Source: Trogon surrucura (taxonomy: Eukaryota > Chordata > Aves > Trogoniformes > Trogonidae). Taken from it: a stretch of DNA of 64,000 nt. The translations under genes were made by a program, and so were the position numbers. The notes under the pieces are model-generated. The model made no database searches and was not told where the DNA came from. It worked only from the letters and a program-made list of their open reading frames with translations. Location of the stretch: NCBI GenBank assembly GCA_020746105.1, contig CM036629.1:503501-567500 (forward strand), in the 5' to 3' direction. Positions 45,141-57,085 of the stretch are shown in pieces; position 1 is the first letter of the stretch, and every line of letters starts with the position of its first letter.

Positions 45141-47449
45141 CACACTCTCCACTTGGCCACCAGCCCATTAGCGCAGGCTCGCAGGGCAGGGCCCCCCGAC
45201 CCGCCAGGACAGGCGGCAGCATGGCCTCCCGCCACCCCCCGGAGGGTCACAGAAAGGGGCTGCTTTCGCAAAGAGAAATCGCCAACGGAGAAAGGATGAG
45301 AGGTAATCAGAAAGTCTTTATAACTCGAGTCCCTGTAGGTTCTGACAAAAATGGTATTTCCTTGCTAGACAACAGAAGTTCATTCAGGGAATTAACTCCC
45401 CTCTTGCCCCTTACCCTCCGTCTGTCATCCTTCCTGGCTATCTTATCTCTGAATTCAGACCGCAGATTCCTCCAGGCAGAAGCCTCTTGTTCCATTCACT
45501 GAAACAGAGCCCTGCTCCGGCACAGCACAAACACCCACGTCCTGCTGCCCTGCCACAGGGCAGGGACGCTCCTCTGCTGCCAAGCACCCCGAGCTGGAAG
45601 CGCCCGGGGGCTCGGGATGACTTCAGCAGGAGGAAGCCCCCCCGAGCTCTCCTGCAGCCCCATCGCAGCACAAGGCAACTCATTTTAACTCGCCCTGTCC
45701 CTGTGCACGCCTGCGCTCTTGCACACTTCTCTAACGGAAACGCTCATCTCGACTGCAGTGACTGCACGAAGGACTCTCACTGAAAATTACGCTGGTCACT
45801 TGTTTGGATCATATAACAAAAATCAACAAGTCCCAAATACACAGGAGTACGTCTTTCTGTCCTAATAAAGATCTGTCACCCATAAACCTCAAAACGTATC
45901 AAAATGTGGACAAACGTCCTTATTTTACACGTTGTAACTGTGCTCCAAGCTCAATGTCATCAGAAAAGTAGGGCTGAAAGTGCCAGAAGGTGTCAATGAA
46001 GGCAGCGCTTCACCTGCGACACCCGGACAGCAGTTTCCATCAGAGCTCCAGGAGTGAAGGATCACGTCGCACAGAGCGTATCCAAAAAAGTTATGCTCTT
46101 TTTCTGAGAATATGAGCTGTAACAGGAACTGGTAATTAGACACAAGCAGAGACTGGTTGCAAGGCAAAGTCTTAAGGACTAGCGTCAGAAAACAGGAGTT
46201 TTCCCTAAACCAGCTGCTCTAGAGCCATAAGCAATGCCCGGGGCCCTGGGGGCTTGCTGGAAGCTTTTAGGAGGCTCTGGCGTGAGGAGCCCCCGCCACG
46301 CGCACAGGAAGCCCCAAGGCTTTCGCTGCGGGACCAGCGCGTTCGCTTCAGACCTGCCGGTGGTAAGAGAAGCTACCCGTGCCACTCACATATTTGAAAA
46401 GCGGGAGGTAGAAGCTGACTGACCAAGGTACATTTCAAACCAGCAGGCTGTAACACTGTTAACTGCATCTTGCGTGTTCCTGATGTGTGTATCCTAACCA
46501 TCCACACTTTAGCTTCTTGCTTAACTCATGGCAAACACACTAGTTGGTGTAGCAACGCAGAGCACGTTGCATTAAACAACAAAACCAACCGTTTGCTCAT
46601 TTGCAGACCTCTAATGTTACCAGCAGTGCAAAGGCAAGACCAGAAGGTGAAAAGCAATGAGAAGGCCTACGGGAGGATCCTCTCGGGTTGGACCTCCTAC
46701 CTCGCATGCTGCCAGGGCAGGTTTCCGCAGTGGCCGGCGGAGCCACGCGCGCCAGCAGCGCCCAGGAGTCACTCACACCTCCCTGCTCTAAATTTAGCCG
46801 GCACAGGCACACGGCTCCACATTCAGAAATTGCATTCATGTGGAAAGCTGGTGCCTCACAGCACACAGCAAAGAAACAGGGCTGCAGAAAGGGCTGATAC
46901 GTTCAACGCCTCTTTAATCTATTTCGGTAACAACAGCAGCAAAACCCGGGGGGACAGACACTTGGAGGAAGGGCGGCCATCCGGCAGTGCACCCAGAGCC
47001 TCCCGTCGCCCCGCGTGACTTCTCCCAATGCTGCGCCACCACGATTTCACTGCCGTTGCTGCTGTAGAAAAGAAGTTAATCTAAGGATGCCTTTCGCGTT
47101 TTGCAACCACATCCCGAGGCACCTGGCACGACGCCAGACCCTTCACCAAAACAATAAACTTCTGTCGCTTCCGACGAGCGGCATCTTCTGCCTCACCGGG
47201 GCCAGAACCGCCTCGAGAGAAGCCCAGCAGGTGAGCACCGAGGTGGGAACCGCTTCCCAGGCTGGTGTGTCCCGCAACCCCGTTCCCGGCCAGCGCGGCG
47301 CTGTCCGAAGGACAATGTCCTGGGAGAACCCCCCGGTACCGCCACCCTAACGATGCAGTGCCAGGGCTGTGCAGGCAAGGTCAGGGAGCCTCCCGCCGCA
47401 GATGGGGAAGGCTGCTCGGTCTGGAGCCTGAGAGGAACGGCTCTCTGGT

Positions 47450-47720
47450 TAGGAAGAGGTTAATGCTGCTTCAGCCTGCAATCTGATAAATGGCTCTGCA
47501 GAAAGCAGGTTCTCTCACTTTGAGATATGATGTCACTAACCTCTATTGATCCACAATCAGAGAACTTTGCTTATCTCTCTCCTGTGATATGCTGCCCTCC
47601 TGTACTCAACTAGTGTTTAATACACTGCTGGGCATCTCGCGCTCTTTACAGCTCACACCACACCTCTGCCAGGCCGCAGGGACAATATTTTATGACTGCA
47701 CCAGCCCAGCTAACCTGAGG
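47450..47720. promoter_or_regulatory. Enhancer-like AT-balanced block
   Basis: TTGATCCACAATCA, CTTATCTCTC (GATA type) and several homeodomain/FOX-like cores occur in about 270 bases of unique sequence between GC-rich flanks. The call rests on composition and motif density only. Confidence 0.3.
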
Positions 47721-50700
47721 GATAAGACACAGCCGTGTGTGCCCCCCCACCTCCGCCTCCTGCACCGGGAACCTGCATTTCAGAGAATCAGAACAGACCT
47801 ATATTGGAACCCCTCGTGAAAAGAGGGGGAAAACAAGAGTGGTCCAGTGTGGTCTTACAGCCTCGTGGACAGCGGCAGGTCCTCAGTCCGAACCCGAGGT
47901 CAGCACGTGTCCTCTGAAGCTGCTGTTCCTGAGGGAGTGGTTGTTCTTACTCAACTTCCAGTACTTTACAAAAACAACATTTTACTTTTAGCCTTGTTTT
48001 TAGTATCTCAGGTGAAACGTGAAGTTAGGTGACTGATACAAGAACTATAAATCAACCTACATGGTAGCAAAGCATTTGCCACAGACTATGCTCCAAACCC
48101 AGCGGGTTTTGTTTCACGTGCACCAGTGATGCCAGAAAACAGCTGAATAGCCAGGTAGCAAAATCTGTAACTTCAACAATTAGATCAGCCATGCGTAGAG
48201 ACAACTGGAGAGGAGCTTCAGAGAGTCTCAACACCGGCAGGCAATCCTATACGTCGTGCTTCTGCTAGATAACGTGTACTACTCATGGGCATTTCAGGGG
48301 TTTTAATTAGCTGGACCCTTGCAGGAGAAAAGCCTGATGCACAAGCAGGGGCAGACCCGTAAAAACCTCCCTCGGCACAGCACGGCCGGGGCTGAGCCCC
48401 CCTCAGAGCAGCACCCACACCCCGAAACCAGCCACGTTCCCCCTAGACTGGGCTGGAGGGGGATCGGACACGGCAGCGAAGCACAGGAGGTGCAGAAAGA
48501 CCTTTGCTCAGCAAGAGTGCACAAACCCACCACACGTTACAAGAAATGAGAGCGCGAGGCACAGGAAAGGCCAAGAGTAAGCCACAGGAATTTAAAAGTA
48601 ACATACAGATAACTGTTGTAAAATAGCTGTGACTTACATTACCCATTATCCACCAAGGCAAAAAAAACCCAAAATGCACTTTTGGCATCACTGCAGGACA
48701 AGTATTAGGTGAGGCTTTTCCCTCAAGGGATGAAGCACCGGCACAGGTTACCGAGAGCAAGACCATCACGGCAGTCACGGGGGTCTCAGCAACATCACTC
48801 TCACCTCACAGCAAGGGTCCCTTCCCAGACCTGGGTGTCTGTGACTCCACAAATAGACCTCTCTGCAAGCAGGGCAGAGAAAAAGAAAACTAGGAAGAAA
48901 TGTCCAGTGCACAGGTCGAATTACTACAAGTTACTGTTCTGCTGCAGCCTAGTGATTCTTACAGTTCCAGACATGCACTGAACTTTCTTTTTTTAATTAA
49001 AGGTCTTTTGAACCACGTGCTTCTTAAAATAGTAAATTACAGCCTTCTCCAATTTGTGGAAATAAATTAGGAACACCGTCCGAATTACCAACTTTGGCAG
49101 AGAGCGTAAAAATCCTAAACTTAGACTTCCTGCAAGTCAAGAGACATTTGAATTGGAAGTTTTGGACTGTAACCTGTCAATACTGCTGCTCAGTCATTAA
49201 GTTCACACAGAGAGCGCTAAGTATTTCAGGATCCAAAGAAGGAGAAAGGCAAGGGCCAGTGGCAGAGTTGTGCTCTGTCTCTGTGACAGCCAAGAGAAAT
49301 CACCACTGACCCACCCGAAATATGCTTCAGCTGATCCCGAGCCTAAAAGCAAGCCTGGGTAGACAGAGAGATGCTGCTAATGAACGGTTTTCATCCTGGT
49401 GCCGTCTCTCCCTGTCAAGTGCCGTGCAATATGATGATGGAAGTCATCCCGGGTGACTCCTTGCTCTGCAGAGAGCTGCAGGCAGCAGCTCCAGCCTTGG
49501 CCAGCAGGAACATATGGAAAAACAAGCTGAATCCCGGCTCCGTTACCTGTACCAGCTAAAAGGAGAGAAGAATCATCTCCCATCCACAAAGTTTCACAAA
49601 TCCTCCTGGACCGCGGGGCCGCAAGCTGTGGGCAGGAGGGAGCACGTGGAACCGAATCCTGTGAAGAGGCAGGAGGTTGGGGAGATGCTCCTGGAGGTGC
49701 CTCCACGGTGCCCACCGGGCCAGGCAGAGCCCGCAGGAGCACAACCCAGGGCCAGACCCAGCACGGACATCCCACAGGGCCTGTCCTGGACACTGGTGCC
49801 TTTCGGCCGCAGCAGCCAACATCGCCTCCATGCGACATCACCTCCAACTACATTAAGAAATTACCTTAAAGCAATTACAGCGGCACTTGGGATGCTGAAA
49901 CAACCTTTTCTGCACTGACCACACCAAGAGTGAGCCGTTCACCGCTTCCAGAGCCCCCTCGCTGCTCCAGGCCATCCACTACAGAGGTGACTGAACGGTC
50001 ACGAGCTCCTGAAACAAAGTTTGCATCCTGGGTTGGAGACAGCGTAAAAATGCCCCACCAAACCCTGAAAACTTATTTAGAAACAATAGAAAAAACCTTG
50101 TTCCAGCCTGCCCTTGCCTCGGGCATCAGCATGGTCAGGTGTGACCAGGATTCAAATATCTCGATACATAAAGGACTGAGTCAGCTCCAACCTTTTTAAC
50201 ATCACCTTTTTTTAGGATATGGCCACCACTGAAGATTTTCTGCAGCTTTCCCATTGCCTCCACATCAGTAATGCTACATCTCTGGTGCCTGAGGCTGCTC
50301 CTCTTTCCCTTCACCATGACTGCTAGCACTGCTCGCTGAGCTACCAGAGATTTAAAGAAAGCATTCAGGCAGTTCGACTGCTCAGATGTTTCCTCCACAA
50401 AAAAGCTTTTGGCGTAAATATATCCTGCTGCAGCTCAGCATCTCCACTCCATTACAGATGGATCATGAGACTCAGCAAATCCCTGCCCTAACAGCAGTAC
50501 TTGGAATTGTTACAACTTTTAATGTACATCCCATACGATCACTTCACAACATCAGGGAAAATACAATTCAATACAGCTAGCACAGAGGCAGGCAGATGAA
50601 CAACTTAATTTCTGGAGGATACATCTTTTAGGCACAAGAGTGTTCCAGGGCAGCCCGAAGGAGCTCTCTTGTACCTGTCTCAGCCACCAATTCCCACCAA

Positions 50701-51904
50701 GGTACTTCTGGAAACCGGACCTGCCTCAGAACAGACTCTGACAGATGTCCAGGGGAAGAGTCATCCCTGCCCAGAGCACTCAGTAAGCTCAGGATTAAAA
50801 AAATAACAATACGGGCACATCTTCCACCTGCCTAGCAGTTTTACAACAGCGAATACCTTCACTCCCCTGGATTTAACAACAGGAAAATGGGTTTCTTTTA
50901 AAATCCCTTCACCACAGCACTTCCCTACCACCAGCTTCAAGATCTGGGTCCTCTGCTCCAGCTACCAGACCACTCTGTAGGTGAATTCCCAGAAACTTCT
51001 TTACCTGGAGCCCGGCAAACCCAAGAACGCGCTGCACTTGCAGCCACCCCCCTGCCCCAATAAAAGCCCGAACTGAACCCAAGGGGCTGACAGAACCCCC
51101 CGCACTGACCACACTGCTCCAGGCTTGGAGCAGCCTGGGCTCTACCCCAGAGGCAGAGTAGGAAGGGGAGGGCTTTTTCTTTTATTTTCTTTATTTAAAA
51201 GGTGCTGCTGGAGGTAGAAACACATGAAAGTCTGTGTAGGACAAGGGAAGGAATTATCCCTCCCATTGATTTTCGCTCTGGGGTATTAGAAAGAACACAG
51301 CATTTATCTGGAGATTTCTTCCCAAAGCTAACTACGGACTTTCAAACGTAAATGAGACTTGAAAGGGGCTTATCGGGCGAGGATCTGCTGAAACCTCACC
51401 GGGATGAGGGAGCCCGGCAGGAGCTCTCTGATCCGTCCTCCCGGACATCGACACCTCGCTCCGTCCCAGCCTCTGAGCGGCCTCGGCTCGGGAGGGCAGC
51501 GGGGCAAGAGCCACAGGGCAGGGGGACCCCACACTCCTCCTCTCCCAGCAAGCACCCCCAAATCTGCCCGTCCCTTCTGCTGGGACGTGACCGCGTCAGC
51601 CACCCTGCACCACGAAGGGCCATCCGAAGGCCGGGGGCAGCTCCCCGCCAGCCGTGGCTGGACACAGCCCAGGGACCAGGGCTCACCTCTCCTCTAAAAC
51701 CACCTCTGTCCTTCAAGCAGGACAAACCCTGGCCTGGAGAAACCCTTCTTCTGCAGCACTCCCAAACAGGCAACCACCGTCCTGCTGTCCCAAAAGCCAT
51801 TCCCCGAGCCCTCTCCACCCCGCACGGGCTCCGGCTGCCACGCTGCAGCCAGGAAAAACCTCCCAGGCCTCGCCTCCCGTCCGCAGTCTTTCCCAGGTAG
51901 CTGG

Positions 51905-52215
51905 GAGGTTGTAATTGGTGAGGCAGGAGATTAGAAATATCGGCAGCCTCTAAGTAAGACTTTAATTTACTGGCAGATCAATAGCGCTAGGGTTATATTG
52001 GCAAAGTGTCTACAACTCTATTGACTCACGCAATTCCTCTTATCAATTTATCAGAAATCTGGAAGCCAGAAGATATTGTTTGAAGAAAAAAGGCAGCAGG
52101 AGTTTGAACACTTAGCATGGGCTGCCCAATCAGGCTCTCAGCACTAAGCATTTTACAGCAGATGTATCTGCTGCAAAGGAGGCTAATATATGATATGATT
52201 AAGAGCTAACTTGCT
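51905..52215. promoter_or_regulatory. Enhancer-like block with CAGCAGAT/ATCTGCTG inverted repeat
   Basis: About 310 bases of AT-balanced unique DNA follow a long GC-rich stretch (51370-51900). They contain TAATTGG, TTTAATTTACTGG, the palindrome TAGCGCTA, and an 18-base inverted repeat with arms CAGCAGAT (52156-52163) and ATCTGCTG (52166-52173) that includes an E-box CAGATG. Confidence 0.38.
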
Positions 52216-55200
52216 TCCTCACATGCCACGCAGCCTTTTCAAGTTGCTTCTTACCTTAGACCTTTGCATGGAGAAAGCTGCTACGACAGACACAGCCCAA
52301 GCCCGAATTTCACGCCATAAGATCCTAAACTCACACCCTCCTGCCTGGACCATACCCAGGGTGACCTCAGTTCCCCACAAAATTTTTGCTTTATGAAGTT
52401 AAACGCTGGGAATCCTCTCACGGGGATTTTAGAAAAATCAACATTTCTGCACTTAGAAAGTGAGAAGGGGCGAGATTTGTCTTCTAAGCCTTATTTGCCA
52501 CCCTCAAATGAAGAGTTCAACGCTGAGCTCCTACAGCAGCAGCAGGCGTGCAGCAAACCCGAGCCGTGCGAGCACGGGGTGGACCTGCTCTGCGGGGAGC
52601 AGGGGCACAACGACCTGGCCTCACCCCTGCCGCGCATCCCCTCCAGACCCCAGCTGCTTCACTGCGCCGTGCCAGCAGGCTGCCCCCCCGTGGGGCACCC
52701 AGGCAGAGGTCTGGGGGCAGCAAGTGACCGGCAGGGATGGTGGCACGGCAGGACGGGCGGCCTGGGCGCAGCTCCGGGAATCCCGCGGGTTCGACCTGCC
52801 CGCTCCAGCCCAGCTCCCCCCACTGCGGTCACACCACCGGGCGACAGCTCGCTTGAAAAGCACAAGGTAGCGATGACCTTGAATAGCTCAAATACGAGAT
52901 TGTGCTTGTGCTGCCTTCGGAAAGGAACACAAATTAGACTTCAGGACTCTGTCAGCAACGGGCGAGATTCTCCTACCCCATCTCCTCACTGAAGCACTAA
53001 GGCAGACAAAGGCAGGACCCCACCAACCCCTCACTCCTGGCCTCATCATCTCCATCCAGGCCATGCTCCAACCCGTAACAGAGGTAGCCTCACGCCACCA
53101 GAGAGGAGCTGAACCACCTACCCTGAAGACAGCTGTCACCAAATGCCAGCTGCTAGGTGCTACCTGGGCCCCGGGTGCTCTGCCCCAGCCCCGCATCACC
53201 TCCACGCCTGGTCCAGCTGCCCGGCCGGGGCAGCCCCTCCAGCCCCGCTGCCTCTTCAAAAGGGACCAGCTCAGCTGTAAATAAGAAAGCTTCAACTACA
53301 CTGAAGACATCCCAACTGCTCAATGGCTCTCCTCTTTTTAAATGCAGATTTGAACTTTTCACCCAGGGTCGGGCAGCTGGAGCCCGGCCGGGCCCCACCG
53401 GGGACCAGGCGCCAGAGTCTGCTCCGCTCTGTGCAGGGCCCACGCGGCAGCACGCACCGCAGCGTCCCTGAGCCCCACCAACACGGACCCCGGCATCCCT
53501 GACCCCAGCATCCCCCACAGGCCTCTGGCCCGCCAGGCACAGCAAAGCTCTGGGAAGCTGCACAGACCCCCCGGCTCCACCCACGGCTTTACTCGGGGAG
53601 ACAATTCCAAGGGGAACTCGATTTTCAAGAGAACCCGTGACTCAGCCTGCCTGTCCCAACTTTCGCTCAGCTGGAGGGTTCTGAGCAGAAGGCTCTCACA
53701 GCTGAGCTAAGCAAGACCATTGCAACCTGGAGCACGAATTCAACACTTCCAGCCAACGCTGACAAAGGCGCTGTCGCCAGGACTGCTCATGTCCAAAGCT
53801 GCTGCTCTGGGAAGCGCATTACCTGCTCCTCCAGGGAGAAGTTTGCGACATTCATCTGCTCATTAAGGCAAACAAGTGTTTGGGTCTTTCCTCCAAGAGA
53901 AGTATTTTAGAAACGAAAGACAGAAGAGGAATCTGGTTGTAGTGACAGAATCCAAACTGTGTTTCCTGGGGCGACATCAGGCAGGTGACACCACCCGGGT
54001 GCAAGCGCTGCTGGGACCGAAGCCGTCTCTCCCATCAGAACCGCTGCTGACAGCCTTAAGCCTACCAACGCAGGAACCTCTGTCCCCACCCTGTCTCCAC
54101 AACGTCACCTTCTGAGCAAGTGTGGGTGGCCTCTCCAGGCAAACCCCACTGTCCCAACAGCAAGGACGCAGCCCCGCGACCGGTCCAGGCTCCCACGCGG
54201 GGCATGCCGACAGGCGCCGCATCGGCTGCCAGAGCCTGTCTCCACATTGAGCGCTTTGAGGAAGTCTTGAGCAAGTCACCCAGAAAGGAGAGATCAAGGA
54301 AGGGACGGCCCTGGAAACAAGCAAACTCTGGCACTGCCACCTTCAGCACCCATCACGGGTGCTCAGGGGGACAAAATCTCTCTCTGAACTTTTAACGGAA
54401 AACCTGTCTATGACCTGAATTAAAGGATGCCTTCTCCAGCCACCATGGATGAGCTTTAGAAACCCACTCCTGACAAGGGCGGTAGGAGTTTGGTGCATCA
54501 GGAGTAACTGCCTCTCCCGGAGCTTTCATCACTGGGGTTGCTATGAGAAACTGACTTTTCTGCCCTTGCATTAATCAAAACCACATTATTCGGTGTGGCA
54601 GGACAGGTCTGCAATTCCACATCCCTTTGTCTTACAGGATATGAAGTGGAAGAGTAAGAGCAGAGTAAAACCAGACCTCCCAGGTCTAAAATCCAACAAC
54701 GACAAACACTGCTGGGTAGGAGAAGGGTTTCTTCAGCTCTGAGGGGCACTGCAGCAGGAAACCAAAATAAAATACTCCAGAATCCCTCCCTTTCACTAGC
54801 CATCAGTGACAGTGAAAATATGCAGCAATCAGGGCTCCAGAAGCTGGTAAAAGCCTCCTGACCAGACAGCTGCCCCTTGTAGCAGCTTTCATGTCAGGAT
54901 GCGGAGCTCTGCTCTACCTCGGGTACATCCCCTCACGGCTGGATGCAACGCTGCAGAAGTTACTCCGTTCCACCTCAAATTCACTCCTCCACCACCATGC
55001 AACAGGGCACCAAGGCTCTAAATACGAGCACGCTGGAGAGGGGTGACAGAGTCAACCTCGGGGCAAAGGGCTACCAGCTTCCACTTGGGACTTGACCCTG
55101 CCTGGCCCTCAGACCACAAGTTCTCTCCTCCCCATGAGCTAACGCGGTACCTCAACATCTCCTACTCTGGTTGAGACATTTTATTGCCCGAAGAACTCGT

Positions 55201-56599
55201 GGGCCGAGTAGTGTGTGAATAAAAGATACGGAAGTAAATACAGGCAAGAGCCCAAAATACAAAATTTTGAAGTACCTAGCACAAGGGGAGAGAGAATCAC
55301 AGCTTCTCCTGAGGAGAGCCCTCCTGCCCCAAGCACTTGCTGGCACTTCTGGCAAGCACTGCTCTTGCCCAGGACAGTCGGTTCCACCTCAGAGACTCAT
55401 ACGGAGCCTCGGGGAGGCTGGAGCCCGTGGAGACCTACCTCGGCCCAAGAGAGAGCTGTGGGTGCCGCGGGAGCCCCAGCCCAGATCCAAGGCCGCAACA
55501 GCAGGCTCAGGCTCCTCCCGCAGCCCAGAAGTCATGGCCCTGCCTTCCAGGGTAAAAACAAAGGCTTTAAAAGTGAAATAAAAAAAAGCTCTGACTCAGT
55601 AACTGTGAAAAAGCCTTGGCTCGAGGGCAGAGAGGAGGAAGGGTGGGACAGGCACGCAGAGCAGCGATAGCACGAGTCTCTTGCGGACCTGCCGGGGTTC
55701 CCACCCGGAGTCACAGCCTCGGCAAGGCCGCGGTGCCTGGCGGTGCCCCGGGTCTTGCTGCAGCCCACACCTTCCACCTCTGCCCCAAAGCAAGCAACTT
55801 CTCCAAGCCACAACTCAAGCAGCTCTGGCAAAAGCAAACACCTACGGGGACCACAGAAATAAGATGGAAGAAAAGAGCAAAACAAATAAAATCCTTGAGC
55901 CCAACCGAGGACACAAAGACGAGGTTCCCAGGAGAGGAGGAAATGCCTGCCTTCCCCTCTGCAAAAGCAAAAATCAAACTCCCAGCTCATGTCAAAGGCC
56001 AGCAATTCCCACTCCATCCTTGTCATGTCCAGGTCACCAGACAGGCCCTCGGAGCCTCTCGTCTGGTGAGAATCATTCATCTGATTGCATCTAACGCGCT
56101 CAATCTTGACGTTAGAAAGCAAACATTCTGCATTTCCAGGACATAAAACGTTGGTTTGGCTCTCCTCCCCCGCAAAGCAGCAACCTCCAGAGCCCGGCAG
56201 CAAAGCACCCACCCAGACACCCAAACCATCCGGCTGTGGCTCCTCCTTGACCAGCTCTGGAAGACACGAAGCACAGCCAGCTTTCCCCAGGCTTCACGAC
56301 GGTCTCCAGTCAGGTCATGCAACCAGGTCTGAACTCCCCAAAAGAACCCTCCAGCAGAGCACAGCCCGTCTCCCGCACGTGCACTGCTCCCCAGCGTGCG
56401 CCGTGATCGGCCTTCCCACGCCTCGGCACCACCCTCGGTGCTGGCAGCGGGGACACAGGGACCCTCAGAGGCAGCAGCCGGGACCTCGGTGTCGGCAGCG
56501 GGGCGCCGGCGTGTGGGAGTGGGTTTGGCAGTCCAGACAACCGAAGTGGGGAGAATAAAGACCTTTTGCTAAAGCTCCAGGAAGCAAAAAAAAAACACC

Positions 56600-56700
56600 C
56601 AACACGCTAATTAACTCAGCAGCAAGTTGTTAGTATTTGCATATAAATGCAGGCACAAATCATTACAAACAAGCCGGGACAAGGCCAGCATTAGCATGGG
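56600..56700. promoter_or_regulatory. Octamer (ATTTGCAT) site cluster
   Basis: A perfect POU octamer ATTTGCAT at 56635-56642 runs into ATAAATGCAG, giving overlapping POU-like halves. CTAATTAAC lies 30 bases upstream. Confidence 0.33.
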
Positions 56701-56841
56701 CTGCCCCAGCGCCCCGTGGGCCCGGCCGGGAGGCAGGCTGCCAGCGCCTGGGGAGCGCAGGGGGAAAGGGCCTTATCTCCACAAACACTCCTACTACCAG
56801 CAGCAACAGAAGCCACAGGGATAAGCTTTCTTTCCATAGTT

Positions 56842-56858
56842 AAAAAAAAAAAAAAAAA
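56842..56858. repeat. A17 homopolymer
   Basis: Seventeen consecutive A after a TAGTT. There is no retrocopy upstream that I recognise. Confidence 0.9.
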
Positions 56859-56995
56859 TGCCACAAAGAAATCCTTCAGTCCCACTCAAAAGCACAATGA
56901 GAGAAAACGCGAAGTGGTGACTCCCAGCTCAGCGCCCACACTCCTCCTCACCAGGGATGAGGGCAGCGGCGATAGTGATGCCCCAAGGAGTGCCA

Positions 56996-57085
56996 GGGCT
57001 CGCAGCAGCCCCCAGCCCTCTCCTCCACCAAGTTCCGAGGCTCACAGCAGCCTCCAGCCTCCCCAGCTCTCTCCTCCCACCACCA
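56996..57085. repeat. Imperfect tandem duplication, about 45-base unit
   Basis: GGGCTCGCAGCAGCC at about 56997 and AGGCTCACAGCAGCC at about 57038 each start a similar run through CCAGCC and CTCTCCTCC to a CCACCA end. The two copies are GC-rich and imperfect. Confidence 0.55.

Noticed and set aside
54341-54370. Possible RE1/NRSF silencer
   Set aside because: Only the left half-site TTCAGCACC is present; the GGACAGCGCC half is absent at all usual spacings.
55532-56224. 230-codon minus-strand open frame
   Set aside because: No recognisable domain, Cys/Leu/Gly-rich random look, and competing open frames on the other strand. No evidence of a gene.
56840-56860. Poly(A) run as the tail of a processed pseudogene
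   Set aside because: No coding similarity, target-site duplication or polyadenylation signal upstream.
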